Shown: positions 8,026-17,415, counted from the first letter of the stretch. The stretch: 64,000 nt of DNA from Sphingopyxis chilensis (GCF_035930445.1 NZ_CP142394.1:591501-655500), one strand, 5' to 3'. The notes: generated by a model not told the origin, from the letters alone. Numbers and translations: made by a program.

Positions 8026-9693
8026 ATGGCATCGGTGGCGCAGCGGCGAGATATCGCGACGCGATTGCTTCGCCCGACGGCGGTGCAGATCCTGTGCACG
8101 ATGCTGGCTCTGGTGCTGCTGCTTCAGGTCGAGCTCGTTTATGCCAAAAGCGTGAACTGGGACGAATTTTTCCATTTCAGCCAGATCCACCAGCATCTGC
8201 TCGGGCGTCCGGCGCCATGGCTGCAGGCGCCATTTGTCGCGCTGTTTTTCTGGGTTCCCGCGCTCCCCGGGGATAATATCGACCATATCCAGCTGATCCG
8301 GCTTCTCATCCTTCCTTTCGAAATCGCGACGATCGCGGCGATCGCGGGAATGGCGAGCCGCTTTACCGACCGCGAAACGGCGCTGCTTTGCGGGTTGATA
8401 TACGCGACCGGCGGCTATGTGTTCCTGCACGCCTTCGCGCTGCGGGCCGACATGATCGCGGCCGCCCTGCTGATGGGGGCATTGTGGCTGACCCTCTGCC
8501 GCCCGCTGCGCGGCAGGGAAATCGCGCTGATCCTGCTTCTTGTCGGACTGGCCTTCTTTTCCACGATCAAAGCGGTGCTTTACGCGCCCGCCTTTCTGGG
8601 CGTCCTGCTGTTCCGGCTGGAGAAGCCCGGTCATCGCCGGGTGTTGGCGAGCGCGGCGATGCTGGTCGCGCTGGCAGGCGTGACGCTGCTCTGGCTGGCA
8701 CCCCATCTGCCGGCGACCGGGCCGGTCGGCGTTTTGCGCGACGTCGGTGATCTTGGTCGCGCTTCGATCGACCGGATGTTTTCGGGGGGTGTCTTTCCGC
8801 AAGGGGCCTGGCTCCTGTTGCAGATCGTCTTTGCGCCGCTGCTGTCGGTCGCCATTCTCGCTACGGTCCTTTACGCCTGTTGGCCCGGCCGCGGCTGGAC
8901 GGAGCGCATTCTCTTGCTCTCCCTTCTGGCGCCGCTCGCGACGGTCGCCGTCTATCGCAATGCCTTCCCCTATCACTTCGCCTTCATCCTGCCCCCCGCC
9001 GTTGTTGCCGTCGCGCCCGTGGTGGGCTGGCTCCGGCAGCGTTACGGCGTCGTTGCCGTGGCTTTCCTTCCGCTCGCCGGCGCGCTGCTGCTGTCGTTCG
9101 GGCAGGATCGCGACGTGCTGCCCCGCCAGCGGGCGATCCTGACCGGCATTCAGACCATATTTCCCGCGCCCGTCACCTATATCGACAACAGCGGAATGGC
9201 GGGAAATTTCCCGCGCGCGGTGAATCACTTCGCCAGCGGATGGGGACTGGAAAATTACTATCGGGCGGGCGAACCGATTTACAGCGCGGCGCTGAAGGCC
9301 GAGCCCGTCCCGATGCTTCTGGCCAATAATGTGGTTCTGCGGGGTCTTTTCCACGACACGTCTTTCGACGGCCGCTTTCTTCCCGAAGACGACAGGATTC
9401 TGCGCGAGAATTATATTCCGCATTGGGGACGGCTGTTCGTTGCCGGAAAGGTCATCGCGCCGGGTGAACGGCCGATTGCGGTCGAGATCGCGGTTCCCGG
9501 ACGCTATACCGTCGAGGGCGGGAGCATCGATATTGACGGGAAACATCATCCCGCCGGCAGCCTGGTCACGCTGGCGAGGGGAATGCACAGCGTCGCGGGG
9601 CCACGCGGCGTCGATGTGACCCTGCGTTGGGGCGACGATCTGGACCGACCGGCTTTTGCCTGGCCGAGCGGGCCCATCTTTACGGAGTATTGA
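8026..9693 (+). CDS. Multi-pass GT-C-like membrane glycosyltransferase, copy 1
   Basis: 555-residue integral membrane protein with around ten hydrophobic segments over the first 390 residues and a soluble C-terminal part. It looks like a GT-C enzyme using a lipid-phosphate sugar donor. The first extracytoplasmic loop has NWDEF (Asp46-Glu47), the position of the catalytic acidic motif in GT-C enzymes, followed by HFSQIH and, later, DNIDHIQLIRLL. The C-terminal segment (about 455-545) is beta-rich, with VPGRYTVEGGSIDIDG. It is paralogous to the next gene along its whole length. The family is not one I can name; acceptor and sugar are unknown. It starts 2 nt after the GT2 gene. Confidence 0.7.
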   Translation: MASVAQRRDIATRLLRPTAVQILCTMLALVLLLQVELVYAKSVNWDEFFHFSQIHQHLLGRPAPWLQAPFVALFFWVPALPGDNIDHIQLIRLLILPFEIATIAAIAGMASRFTDRETALLCGLIYATGGYVFLHAFALRADMIAAALLMGALWLTLCRPLRGREIALILLLVGLAFFSTIKAVLYAPAFLGVLLFRLEKPGHRRVLASAAMLVALAGVTLLWLAPHLPATGPVGVLRDVGDLGRASIDRMFSGGVFPQGAWLLLQIVFAPLLSVAILATVLYACWPGRGWTERILLLSLLAPLATVAVYRNAFPYHFAFILPPAVVAVAPVVGWLRQRYGVVAVAFLPLAGALLLSFGQDRDVLPRQRAILTGIQTIFPAPVTYIDNSGMAGNFPRAVNHFASGWGLENYYRAGEPIYSAALKAEPVPMLLANNVVLRGLFHDTSFDGRFLPEDDRILRENYIPHWGRLFVAGKVIAPGERPIAVEIAVPGRYTVEGGSIDIDGKHHPAGSLVTLARGMHSVAGPRGVDVTLRWGDDLDRPAFAWPSGPIFTEY

Positions 9694-9700
9694 AGGGACC

Positions 9701-11431
9701 ATGGACCAGCAGGGGGAAGCCGGGGGCCATCGTGGTGGCGAACCGCTGAAAAGGCATCGCGGGGCGCCGAAGGCGATACCGGCGCTGGACGTCCGCGTCG
9801 GAAAATTTCCCGACGCCGGCTCGCTTTTCTGGCCGATGGCGGGGATCGTGCTGGCGCTTGCGGCGCATCTTTATCTCGCGCTCACGCGCGCGATCAACTG
9901 GGACGAATTCTATCATTACAGCCAGGTGCAAAAGCTTGCGCAAGGCACGCTGACCGAACCGCTGCAGACGCTCTACACGCGCGCCTTCGTGTGGGCGGTC
10001 GATCTGCCGGGTGTCGGCGTCGACCATATCATCACGATCCGGCTCTTCATGTTCCTGTGCGAGATCATCGTCGCGGCGGCGATCTTCGGCGCTGCGTCGC
10101 GTTTCGTGGCGCGGGTGCCCGCCATGCTCTGCGCGCTGGCATATCTGACCGCCGGATATGTGCTTCAGCACGGCACCTCCTTCCGTTTCGATGCGCCCGC
10201 CGCTGCGATGCTCATGACCGCAACCTGGATATTGCTGCGGTTTCGCCTGACCGCCGGTCCGATTCTTGTCGTCGGCCTGCTTGCCGGCCTGTCGGCGATG
10301 CTGACGATCAAGACGATCCTCTATGCACCGGTGTTTCTGGGCGTCGCTTGCCTCCTTTGGTCGGAGGCGGCGGACAAGCGGCGCCTGCTCCTCCGCTTCA
10401 CCGCGCTCGGCGGCGCCGCGCTCGGTGCATTCGCGCTGATCTATCTCGCGCACGCCAGCAGCCTGGCCGGCAACAGCGACGTCGAGGCGATGAAGGTCGT
10501 CTCGCGCGCCGGCGGCAAGATGTTCCACTTTGGTTATGTGACCTATTGGCAATCGCTGGTGAAGGGCGTGCAGCTTTCGGTCGTTCTGGCGCTCGCCATA
10601 TTGGCGTTTCCGCTCGTCGTCTGGAACGCGGCGCTGCCCAAAGCCGAAAAGCTGGCGTTGACCGGCTTTTACCTGCCGATCCTGACGCTGTTCTTCTATC
10701 ACAACACCGCGCCCTATTTTTACGTCTATATGCTGCCGCCGGTCACGGTCGCTTGCGGCGTGGTGTTCGCGGTGCTGGTTGCGCGCTACCGCGCGATCGC
10801 GGTCGCCGCGCTGCTGCTGCTCGGTGGCGGCTTCGTCCTTTACAAGGAACCGCCGAACCCGATCGAACGCCAGCGCCAGATGCTGCGCGTCGCCGACGCC
10901 ATGTTCCCGAACGGCGTCTCCTACTTCGACAGTTGCGCGATGCTGGGGCGATTTCCCAAGGCCAATGTGTTCATGACGCCCTGGGGCATCGACCAATATC
11001 TTCGCGGCGGCTTTCCGAGCCTCGAGGAAACCATGGCGTCCAAGCCGGTCCCGCTAGTGGTGAACGACGACCATATGTTCGAGGATGCGTTGAACGGCAA
11101 AGGCCCGGTGCCCTCTTTCCTTCCCGGCGATCTCGCCGCGATCCGCGATACGTTCGTGCATCTGTGGGGCCCGTTCTGGATCGCCGGCGAGAATATTCCA
11201 TCCCGCTCGACCGATCATCGCTTCACGATCCGGGTGCCTGGTTCCTACACGGTGGGCGATGCGAGCATCACGATCGGCGATCGCGTGTTCGCGCCCGGTC
11301 AATTCGTCCACCTCGACCGCGGCGTCCATCGGGCATCGACCGGTGCTTCGGGCGCCCGGCTGATCTGGGGGCAGGGCATCAAGGTTCCGGCGCAGCTCGA
11401 CGAGGGCGGTCCCCTTTTCATGCTGTTCTGA
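9701..11431 (+). CDS. Multi-pass GT-C-like membrane glycosyltransferase, copy 2
   Basis: 576-residue paralogue of the preceding gene. A basic cytosolic N-terminus of about 40 residues precedes the first helix. The acidic loop motif INWDEF is at Asp68-Glu69, followed by YHYSQVQ and VDHIITIRLF. The C-terminal beta-rich domain again carries VPGSYTVGDASITIGD. The ATG at 9701 is chosen because it has no overlap with the preceding gene (7-nt gap), whereas an upstream in-frame start at 9656 would overlap it. The tandem pair looks like a duplication followed by divergence, perhaps to different acceptors or successive sugars. The gene ends 46 nt before a convergent gene. Confidence 0.7.
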   Translation: MDQQGEAGGHRGGEPLKRHRGAPKAIPALDVRVGKFPDAGSLFWPMAGIVLALAAHLYLALTRAINWDEFYHYSQVQKLAQGTLTEPLQTLYTRAFVWAVDLPGVGVDHIITIRLFMFLCEIIVAAAIFGAASRFVARVPAMLCALAYLTAGYVLQHGTSFRFDAPAAAMLMTATWILLRFRLTAGPILVVGLLAGLSAMLTIKTILYAPVFLGVACLLWSEAADKRRLLLRFTALGGAALGAFALIYLAHASSLAGNSDVEAMKVVSRAGGKMFHFGYVTYWQSLVKGVQLSVVLALAILAFPLVVWNAALPKAEKLALTGFYLPILTLFFYHNTAPYFYVYMLPPVTVACGVVFAVLVARYRAIAVAALLLLGGGFVLYKEPPNPIERQRQMLRVADAMFPNGVSYFDSCAMLGRFPKANVFMTPWGIDQYLRGGFPSLEETMASKPVPLVVNDDHMFEDALNGKGPVPSFLPGDLAAIRDTFVHLWGPFWIAGENIPSRSTDHRFTIRVPGSYTVGDASITIGDRVFAPGQFVHLDRGVHRASTGASGARLIWGQGIKVPAQLDEGGPLFMLF

Positions 11432-11477
11432 ATTGCGTTGCCGTCGTGGTATTTGCCGCGCGCCCGGCAAACGCCTT

Positions 11478-12323
11478 TCAACCCCGGTCGCGGCGTCCCA
11501 GCGTCACAAGGCCATATCCAAGGTCGCCGGCGATCGACGATGCGCGCAGCGCCAGCGTTGCCGCCATCAAAGCCGCCGCTGGCAGGCTGGTGCCTGCCAG
11601 CGCCAGCAGCGCTGCTTCGCGAACGCCGATGCCGCCCGGTGCGACAGGCACGACAAATCCCGCCAGCCACGCCAGCAGGAACAGCGCGGCGAAATGCGCG
11701 AGGGTCGCGCCGGCTGGCAGAACCGCAGCGCCGATCAACGCGGCAGCCGCGGCAAAAGCGCCGAAGGCGATGATCTGGAAGGCCAGCGCGGTCAGTAGCG
11801 GCCGGCGCATGGAAAGCGATGCGCCGATGACGATGAGCGCTGCCATGACCGCCGTTACAGGCCAGCGATCGAAGGCCAGGCAGGCGGCGGCGACCGACAT
11901 GCTGCTGACCAGATGCAGGCCGACCTCGATAGCAACCGACTTGGCGAGCAGTTTATGTTCGATTCCGGTCTTCGCGCCTTCAACCTGGCGGCTCACATAT
12001 TGGAACACCGACCCCGGCAGATATTTCATCAACACGCCGCGCGCATAGATGCGCGCCATAGCGCGCGGCGGATGGACCCGTTCGGGATCGACGAGTGCGG
12101 TCCATCCCAGCGCCAGTGCGCGGTCGGCGGCGGCGAAGAGCAGCGCGGCGCCGAGCATCGCGCCCGCGAAGCTCCACGAAGCGTGCGGCTGGAGTGTCGA
12201 CCAGTCGAGCCGCCACAGTCGCTCGCCGATGAAGGCGATGCTGGCCGCGAGCGCTAGGCCGCCAACCCATCGCCCGATCCGTTCGAACGACGGCCGGCGC
12301 CGCGGCGCGGCGATGTCAGGCAT
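11478..12323 (-). CDS. Flippase-like (LPG synthase TM / UPF0104) membrane protein
   Basis: 281-residue integral membrane protein with about seven or eight hydrophobic segments, of the family annotated as lysylphosphatidylglycerol synthase TM region / flippase-like domain. Characteristic features are GVLMKYLPGSVFQYVSRQ and AGFVVPVAPGGIGVREAALLAL, the conserved P-G-G-G/I-x-x-R-E region. The aminoacyl-transferase domain of true MprF is absent, so a lipid or glycolipid flipping role is more likely than lysine transfer. The ATG at 12323 gives an 8-nt overlap with the upstream methyltransferase stop, indicating coupling; an in-frame ATG at 12371 would overlap far more. Confidence 0.75.
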   Translation of the reverse strand: MPDIAAPRRRPSFERIGRWVGGLALAASIAFIGERLWRLDWSTLQPHASWSFAGAMLGAALLFAAADRALALGWTALVDPERVHPPRAMARIYARGVLMKYLPGSVFQYVSRQVEGAKTGIEHKLLAKSVAIEVGLHLVSSMSVAAACLAFDRWPVTAVMAALIVIGASLSMRRPLLTALAFQIIAFGAFAAAAALIGAAVLPAGATLAHFAALFLLAWLAGFVVPVAPGGIGVREAALLALAGTSLPAAALMAATLALRASSIAGDLGYGLVTLGRRDRG

Positions 12324-13005
12324 GAAGGATGCTGGTAAAATCGGGATAGGGGACACAATAGGAGCGGCCAAAATGGCGGCGCTCTTTCAGCCCGCAATTT
12401 TCGATGGCGCGGCGATAGCGACTGCGGCCGCTGTCATCGAGCAGGATGATGCCGCCCGGCGCTAGATGCGGGATTGCTCGCGCGAGACATTCGGTGCGGC
12501 GACGTCCATCGACGACGATCAGGTCGAACGGCGCCCCCGTTTCGTCGATTGCGCCGATATAGGCGTCGCCGTCGAGCTCGCAGTGGTGCAACGCGATATT
12601 CTGGAAGCGCGCGACTTCCCTGCTCAGCCGGTGGTGCCATTCGGCATGATGCTCAACGGAGGTGACGTGCGCGGCGTGGCGGGCGAGCCAGATGGTGCTC
12701 GCGCCCGCGCCATATTCGAAAACCCGTGCATTCGGACGCGTGCGAAGGAACTGCGCAACGTCGCGTGTCGCGGCGACATTCCACCAGGGCAGACCGAGCG
12801 CGATCATGCGTTCGATGTCGTGGATCGCGAGCAGCGAAGCGGCCCAGCGCAACCAGCCATATTCGTCGCTCTGCTGCGCTTCCTCGGCAAGCCTTTCCAT
12901 CGGGCCGAGGTCGGCGATTTTGTGCATGACCCCGGCGTAGGAACGTTTGACCAATTGCATCATCTTCTCCAGCCTCCCCAATGGGCGCAAGAGTGTATTA
13001 ACCAA
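12316..13005 (-). CDS. Class I SAM-dependent methyltransferase
   Basis: 229-residue protein with a Rossmann-type methyltransferase core: motif I VFEYGAGASTIWLA, then VTSVEHHAEW, a DLIVVDGRRR strand and GGIILLDDSGRSRY. It resembles methyltransferases found in polysaccharide or lipid-glycan loci; the acceptor is unknown. The start could be Met15 rather than Met1. Its stop overlaps the start of the flippase-like gene, so both are one transcription unit. They converge on the GT2/GT-C operon, suggesting a shared glycan pathway, which is inference from position. Confidence 0.7.
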   Translation of the reverse strand: MVNTLLRPLGRLEKMMQLVKRSYAGVMHKIADLGPMERLAEEAQQSDEYGWLRWAASLLAIHDIERMIALGLPWWNVAATRDVAQFLRTRPNARVFEYGAGASTIWLARHAAHVTSVEHHAEWHHRLSREVARFQNIALHHCELDGDAYIGAIDETGAPFDLIVVDGRRRTECLARAIPHLAPGGIILLDDSGRSRYRRAIENCGLKERRHFGRSYCVPYPDFTSILHA

Positions 13006-13046
13006 AACATCCCTGTCGAAAGGTTAATTTCGGCGCTGAAGCGTGA

Positions 13047-15350
13047 TCAATCGCCCAGATCGACCTGATGACGCTCTGCCCAGTCCTGATACTGGCCGCG
13101 CGGGTTGGCGGCGGGCCGTGCGAGGATCGCCGGCATGTCGGCGCGCAGCGCGCCGAGATCGAGCGAGCGGATCATCGCCTTGACGGGCCCGACGCCGGCC
13201 GGGGTGATCGACAGCCGCTCGATGCCGACGCCGAGCAGTGCCATCGCTTCCAGCGGCCGTCCGCCCATCTCGCCGCACACGCCCAGCGCGACCTTCGTTC
13301 CCGAGACGACCCGCACGACGCGAGCGAGGTAGCGCATCACCGTCGGCGACAACCAGTCATAGCGCTCGGCGAGCCGCGGATGTGCCCGGTCGGCGGCGAA
13401 CAGGAATTGGGTCAGGTCGTTGGTCCCGACCGACAGGAAATCGAGGTGCGGCAGCATCAGGTCGAGCGTTTCGACGAGGCCGGGCACTTCCAGCATGGCG
13501 CCATAACGGATGGCTGCCGGCAATTTCTTGTTATGCTGCGCGAGCCACGCCCGCTGGCCGACGAACAGGTCGCGCGCCGCTTCATATTCCCACGGCTCGG
13601 ACACCATCGGGAACATCACGTTGAGCGTCCGTCCCGCCGCCGCTTCCATCAGCGCCCGGGCCTGAACCTTGAGCAGTCCTTCGCGCTCGAGCGCGAGGCG
13701 CAGCGCGCGCCAGCCCATCGCCGGATTTTCCTCCTGCGCGCTGTCGCCTACGTTCATATAGGGCAGCGCCTTGTCGCCGCCGATGTCGACCGTGCGGAAG
13801 ATCACCGGCCGGTCGCCGGCTGCGTCGAGCACGTCGCGGTATAGTCGCTGCTGGCGGTCGCGCGACGGCAGGGTCGCCGACACGAGGAACTGGAATTCGG
13901 TGCGGAACAACCCGATGCCCCGCGCGCCGGTCAAGTCGAGCGCCGCGACGTCTTCGCGCAGGCCCGCATTGATCATCAGTTCGATCGGCACACCATCCTT
14001 GGTGACCGCGGGCATGTCGCGCAACGAGGCAAGGTTCGCGCGGCGCTTGTGTGAAATCTCCAGCTTTGCGTCGAACGCATCCTGCACCGCCTGCGTCGGC
14101 CGGACATGCAACTGGCCGGCCGATGCGTCGAGCAGCAACAGGTCGCCTTCGCGGATCGACGTGCGAACATCGCTGACGCGGCCGATCACCGGCACACCCA
14201 TCGCGCGCGCGACGATGATGACGTGCGCGGTCAGCGACCCTTCCTCGAGCACGACGCCTTTCAGGCGGCGGCGGTCATATTCGAGCAGCTCGGCGGGGCC
14301 GAGGTTGCGCGCGATCAGGATCGAATCCTGGCGCAGGCCCATCTGCGCCGCGGTGCCCATCTGCCCCGACACGATCCGGATCAGCCGGTTCGACAGGTCC
14401 TCGAGATCGTGCATGCGGTCGCGCAGCAGGGGATCGTCGATCTGCCGCATCCGCATCCGGGTGCGCTGCTGGACGCGCTCGATCGCCGCCTCTGCGGTCA
14501 GCCCGCTGTCGATCGCCTCGTTGATCCGTCGCGACCACCCTTCGTCATAGGCGAACATCTTGTAGGTCTCGATGACCTCTTCATGCTCGCCGCCGACGCC
14601 GAAGTCGGCGCTGCTCGCCATGCGGTCGATCTGCTCGCGCATCTTGTCGAAGGCGGCATAGACGCGGTGGCGTTCGGCTTCGGTGTCGTCGGCGACCGTG
14701 TGCTCGATCGTGATGCGCGGCTGGTGGAACACCGCGACCCCGGCGCCCATCCCGTCGACCAGCTTCTGCCCGTTCAGCCGCTGCGCCGACTGATCCGCTG
14801 CGGCGGCATCGGTGCGCGCGGCGGTATCGACCAGATCAGCGTTGGCGATCAGTTCGGACAGCACCATCGCGACCGTCTGCAGCGTCTCGATCTCGATATC
14901 GGCATAACGGCGCGGATCGGCGTGCTGGACGCAGAGGACGCCCACTGCGCGCTCGCGGCGGATGATCGGGACACCGGCAAAGCTGTGGAACAGTTCCTCG
15001 CCCGTTTCGGGGCGATAGGAAAAGTCGGGATGCGCCGCCGCTTCGTCGAGGTTCAGCGTCTCGATATGCTCGGCGATCGTGCCCACCAGCCCTTCGCCGA
15101 GGCCGAGGCGCGTGACGTGCACGGCCTCCTGCTTCAGCCCGCGCGTCGCGTAAAGTTCGAGCGCGCCGTCGCGCAGAAGGTAGATCGAGCACACCTCGCT
15201 GTCGAGGCATTCGCCGATGATGCCGACGACCTGGTTGAGCTTGCCCTGCGCATTGACGCGTGATGCCATCACCTCGTGCAGCCGGGTCAATATGGTGCGC
15301 GCCGACTGGGCGGCCGACGAGGGCGGGGGCGGGGCGTTGGTCATCGCCAT
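13047..15350 (-). CDS. ptsP: Phosphoenolpyruvate-protein phosphotransferase PtsP (EINtr)
   Basis: 767-residue nitrogen-PTS Enzyme I, which takes phosphate from PEP and passes it to NPr as a regulatory signal. An N-terminal GAF domain (about 20-175) precedes the EI N-terminal domain. The phosphorylated histidine is His376 in EEGSLTAHVIIVARAMG. The PEP-binding barrel follows, with GIGLFRTEFQFL, FRTVDIGGDKALPY, SVGTNDLTQFLFAADR and the active-site cysteine region VALGVCGEMGG. No HPr or EIIA domain is fused. The residue before the histidine is Ala rather than the more usual Ser, a tolerated variant. Gap to the methyltransferase gene is about 40 nt. Confidence 0.95.
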   Translation of the reverse strand: MAMTNAPPPPSSAAQSARTILTRLHEVMASRVNAQGKLNQVVGIIGECLDSEVCSIYLLRDGALELYATRGLKQEAVHVTRLGLGEGLVGTIAEHIETLNLDEAAAHPDFSYRPETGEELFHSFAGVPIIRRERAVGVLCVQHADPRRYADIEIETLQTVAMVLSELIANADLVDTAARTDAAAADQSAQRLNGQKLVDGMGAGVAVFHQPRITIEHTVADDTEAERHRVYAAFDKMREQIDRMASSADFGVGGEHEEVIETYKMFAYDEGWSRRINEAIDSGLTAEAAIERVQQRTRMRMRQIDDPLLRDRMHDLEDLSNRLIRIVSGQMGTAAQMGLRQDSILIARNLGPAELLEYDRRRLKGVVLEEGSLTAHVIIVARAMGVPVIGRVSDVRTSIREGDLLLLDASAGQLHVRPTQAVQDAFDAKLEISHKRRANLASLRDMPAVTKDGVPIELMINAGLREDVAALDLTGARGIGLFRTEFQFLVSATLPSRDRQQRLYRDVLDAAGDRPVIFRTVDIGGDKALPYMNVGDSAQEENPAMGWRALRLALEREGLLKVQARALMEAAAGRTLNVMFPMVSEPWEYEAARDLFVGQRAWLAQHNKKLPAAIRYGAMLEVPGLVETLDLMLPHLDFLSVGTNDLTQFLFAADRAHPRLAERYDWLSPTVMRYLARVVRVVSGTKVALGVCGEMGGRPLEAMALLGVGIERLSITPAGVGPVKAMIRSLDLGALRADMPAILARPAANPRGQYQDWAERHQVDLGD

Positions 15351-15430
15351 CCTGCTATCAGAAGGATGCGGCGTGCGCCAATACCTCGCGCGCGATTGTC
15401 CGATCTATTCCTATGCGGCCCGAAATTCCG

Positions 15431-16189
15431 TCAGCGACTCTCGGCCGGATCCGCGGGCATCGTCGCCAGCGCCCCCGGCGTGGTGCCGGTCGTGATCGCC
15501 GGGCCGACCGGCATGGCCGGTGCGGGCGCCGTCATGATGGCCGGCGGCGGCGCATATTTCGCGTCCCACGCGATCACATCGGCCTGATATTGGGCATAGG
15601 CTTCGTAAAATTCCTTGAACGGCTCGTCGAGCCGCGCGAGGTGCGCGGGCGCCTGTTCGACAAGCTGGTCGGTGGGCGTCGTCGAGACGATCTGGGCGAT
15701 CTCGTTTGCCCGCGCGCAGAAGTTCCGCTGCGCGGGGGGCTGGGCGAAATAGTTGAACAATTGCGTCGACAGGCGGTCGCGCGGCGCGATGCCGTTGTTC
15801 TTGTTTTCCTTCCCGAGATCCTTGATCACCGACTTCTCGGTCGACTTGATCACCTTGCCGTGCGCCTTGATGATATTGTTATAGGCGGAAACCAGCGTCG
15901 ATTCCTCGATACCGCGGCAACCGATCGCGGCGACGTTGAGCCCGATCTTGAGCTGCCAGAAGGCACGGTCGCCTGTCACGCCGCTGTTCGCGGTGACGAA
16001 GCGTCCGTCGATCCCGCGGCCCGGAAGGATCTGCGTCAGCGAAGCATTGCCCGGCGGCAGCGGCCGCGGCGGGATGGTGACGACGACCGGCGGCGGCGGG
16101 GGAGGCGGCGGCGGGGGGGGCGGTTTCGGCGCACAGGCGGCAACACTCGCCAGCAGGCCGGCTACGATGATCTTACGCGACAAATTCAT
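15431..16189 (-). CDS. Putative lipoprotein with polyproline run
   Basis: 252-residue hypothetical lipoprotein. The start at 16189 gives MNLSRKIIVAGLLASVAAC, a signal peptide with a lipobox (V-A-A-C, Cys19). Directly after the lipidated Cys comes a run of 12 prolines followed by VVVTIPPRPLPPG. This resembles a stiff spacer that would hold the C-terminal domain away from the membrane. The rest is predicted mostly helical, with a few Cys (GCRGIEES, FCARANE), and ends in an Ala/Pro-rich tail. No family is recognised. It lies in the same direction as the nitronate monooxygenase, 31 nt downstream of its stop. Confidence 0.65.
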   Translation of the reverse strand: MNLSRKIIVAGLLASVAACAPKPPPPPPPPPPPPVVVTIPPRPLPPGNASLTQILPGRGIDGRFVTANSGVTGDRAFWQLKIGLNVAAIGCRGIEESTLVSAYNNIIKAHGKVIKSTEKSVIKDLGKENKNNGIAPRDRLSTQLFNYFAQPPAQRNFCARANEIAQIVSTTPTDQLVEQAPAHLARLDEPFKEFYEAYAQYQADVIAWDAKYAPPPAIMTAPAPAMPVGPAITTGTTPGALATMPADPAESR

Positions 16190-16220
16190 GACCACTCCCC
16201 AACCGCATCGCCATGCAGCA

Positions 16221-17225
16221 TCAACCCCGAGCGTGCAACGCGGCTTCGGCCTGTTGCACCAGAGATGCGACAATTGCTGCCGCGCTCTCTTCTTCGGATA
16301 CCATACCGACAGATTGCCCTGCCATTAACGAACCATTTTCGACGTCGCCGTCGATCACGGCGCGGCGCAGCGCGCCCGCCCAATAATGCTCGATCTCGAG
16401 TTGGGCTTCGGCCATGTCGACCTCGCCCTTGTCGAGCTTGTTCGCGACTTCGCGCTGCTTTGCGGTGAAGGCTTCGGTCCCGGCATTCTTGAGCGCGCGG
16501 ACCGGAATGACTGGCAGGCGCGGGTCGATCTGGACGCTCGCGACCGCCTCGCGCGCCGAGGCGCGCAGGAAAGCCTTTTTGAAATTGGGATGCGCGATGC
16601 TCTCGGTCGCGCAGACGAAGCGCGTACCGAGCTGGACGCCCGACGCGCCCATCTCCAGATAGGCGGCGATCGCCTCGCCGCGGCCGATGCCGCCGGCGAC
16701 GAAGATCGGGACTTCGTCGGCGAGCGTGGGCAGGATCTCCTGTGCGAGCACGCTCGTCGACACCGGGCCGATATGGCCGCCCGCCTCCATCCCCTCGATC
16801 ACCAGGGCGTCGACGCCTGAACGCACAAGCTTCTTGGCGAGCGCCAGCGTCGGAGCGAAACAGATCACCTTCGCGCCCGAGGCCTTGATCGCCTCCAGGC
16901 TGCCCTTGGGCGGCAGGCCGCCCGCGAGCACGACATGGCCGACGCCATGCTTGGCGCACACGTCGATCAGGTCGAACAGCTGTGGGTGCATGGTGATCAG
17001 GTTGACGCCGAAATTGCGCGTCGCGAGTAGCTTGGTCGCCGCGATTTCGGCGTCGAGCAGTTCGGGCGTCATCGCGCCGCACGCGATCACGCCAAAGCCT
17101 CCGGCATTGCTGATCGCGCTGACCAGACGGCGCTCGGAGACCCAGCTCATCGCGCCGCAGAGGATGGCATGGTCGCTGCCGAGAAGTTCGGTCCCGCGCG
17201 CCATCAGTTCGTTCATTTTGCTCAT
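16221..17225 (-). CDS. Nitronate monooxygenase / NAD(P)H-dependent flavin oxidoreductase
   Basis: 334-residue FMN-binding TIM-barrel protein of the nitronate monooxygenase (2-nitropropane dioxygenase) family, oxidising alkyl nitronates such as propionate-3-nitronate or acting as an NAD(P)H oxidoreductase. Seen are the N-terminal GAMSWVSERRLVSAISNAGGFGVIA, GMEAGGHIGP and the FMN phosphate loop VPIFVAGGIGRGEAIAAYLEMGASGVQLGTRF (split here by description). The start at 17225 (MSKMNELMARG) is preferred because the 38 upstream codons are Arg-rich and lack family character. Confidence 0.85.
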   Translation of the reverse strand: MSKMNELMARGTELLGSDHAILCGAMSWVSERRLVSAISNAGGFGVIACGAMTPELLDAEIAATKLLATRNFGVNLITMHPQLFDLIDVCAKHGVGHVVLAGGLPPKGSLEAIKASGAKVICFAPTLALAKKLVRSGVDALVIEGMEAGGHIGPVSTSVLAQEILPTLADEVPIFVAGGIGRGEAIAAYLEMGASGVQLGTRFVCATESIAHPNFKKAFLRASAREAVASVQIDPRLPVIPVRALKNAGTEAFTAKQREVANKLDKGEVDMAEAQLEIEHYWAGALRRAVIDGDVENGSLMAGQSVGMVSEEESAAAIVASLVQQAEAALHARG

Positions 17226-17354
17226 TGAGGCTGCCTTTGCCAGCATGGGGACTCGCGCGCAATCCCTGGCGTCGTCGCGCCCGTCGGCCCGTCGCACGCG
17301 TGAATCCGTTGGGCGCGACAACCGAACCTTTCGGCGCAAAAAGCAAAACGATCA

Positions 17355-17382
17355 TTGTCAACTAAATCACTTGGGTTATTCT
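17355..17382 (+). promoter_or_regulatory. Candidate promoter of the yezD-like gene
   Basis: TTGTCA at 17355-17360 and TATTCT at 17377-17382 are separated by 16 bp. The transcription start would fall about 26 nt before the ATG at 17416, and GGAAAGGAA gives a ribosome site. Prediction by eye only. Confidence 0.4.
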
Positions 17383-17415
17383 TGTCCGGCGAATCCAGAC
17401 GGGAAAGGAATATCG

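Noticed and set aside
15900..16140. Gly-run protein on the + strand near 16.1 kb
   Set aside because: It is the complement of the lipoprotein's polyproline run.
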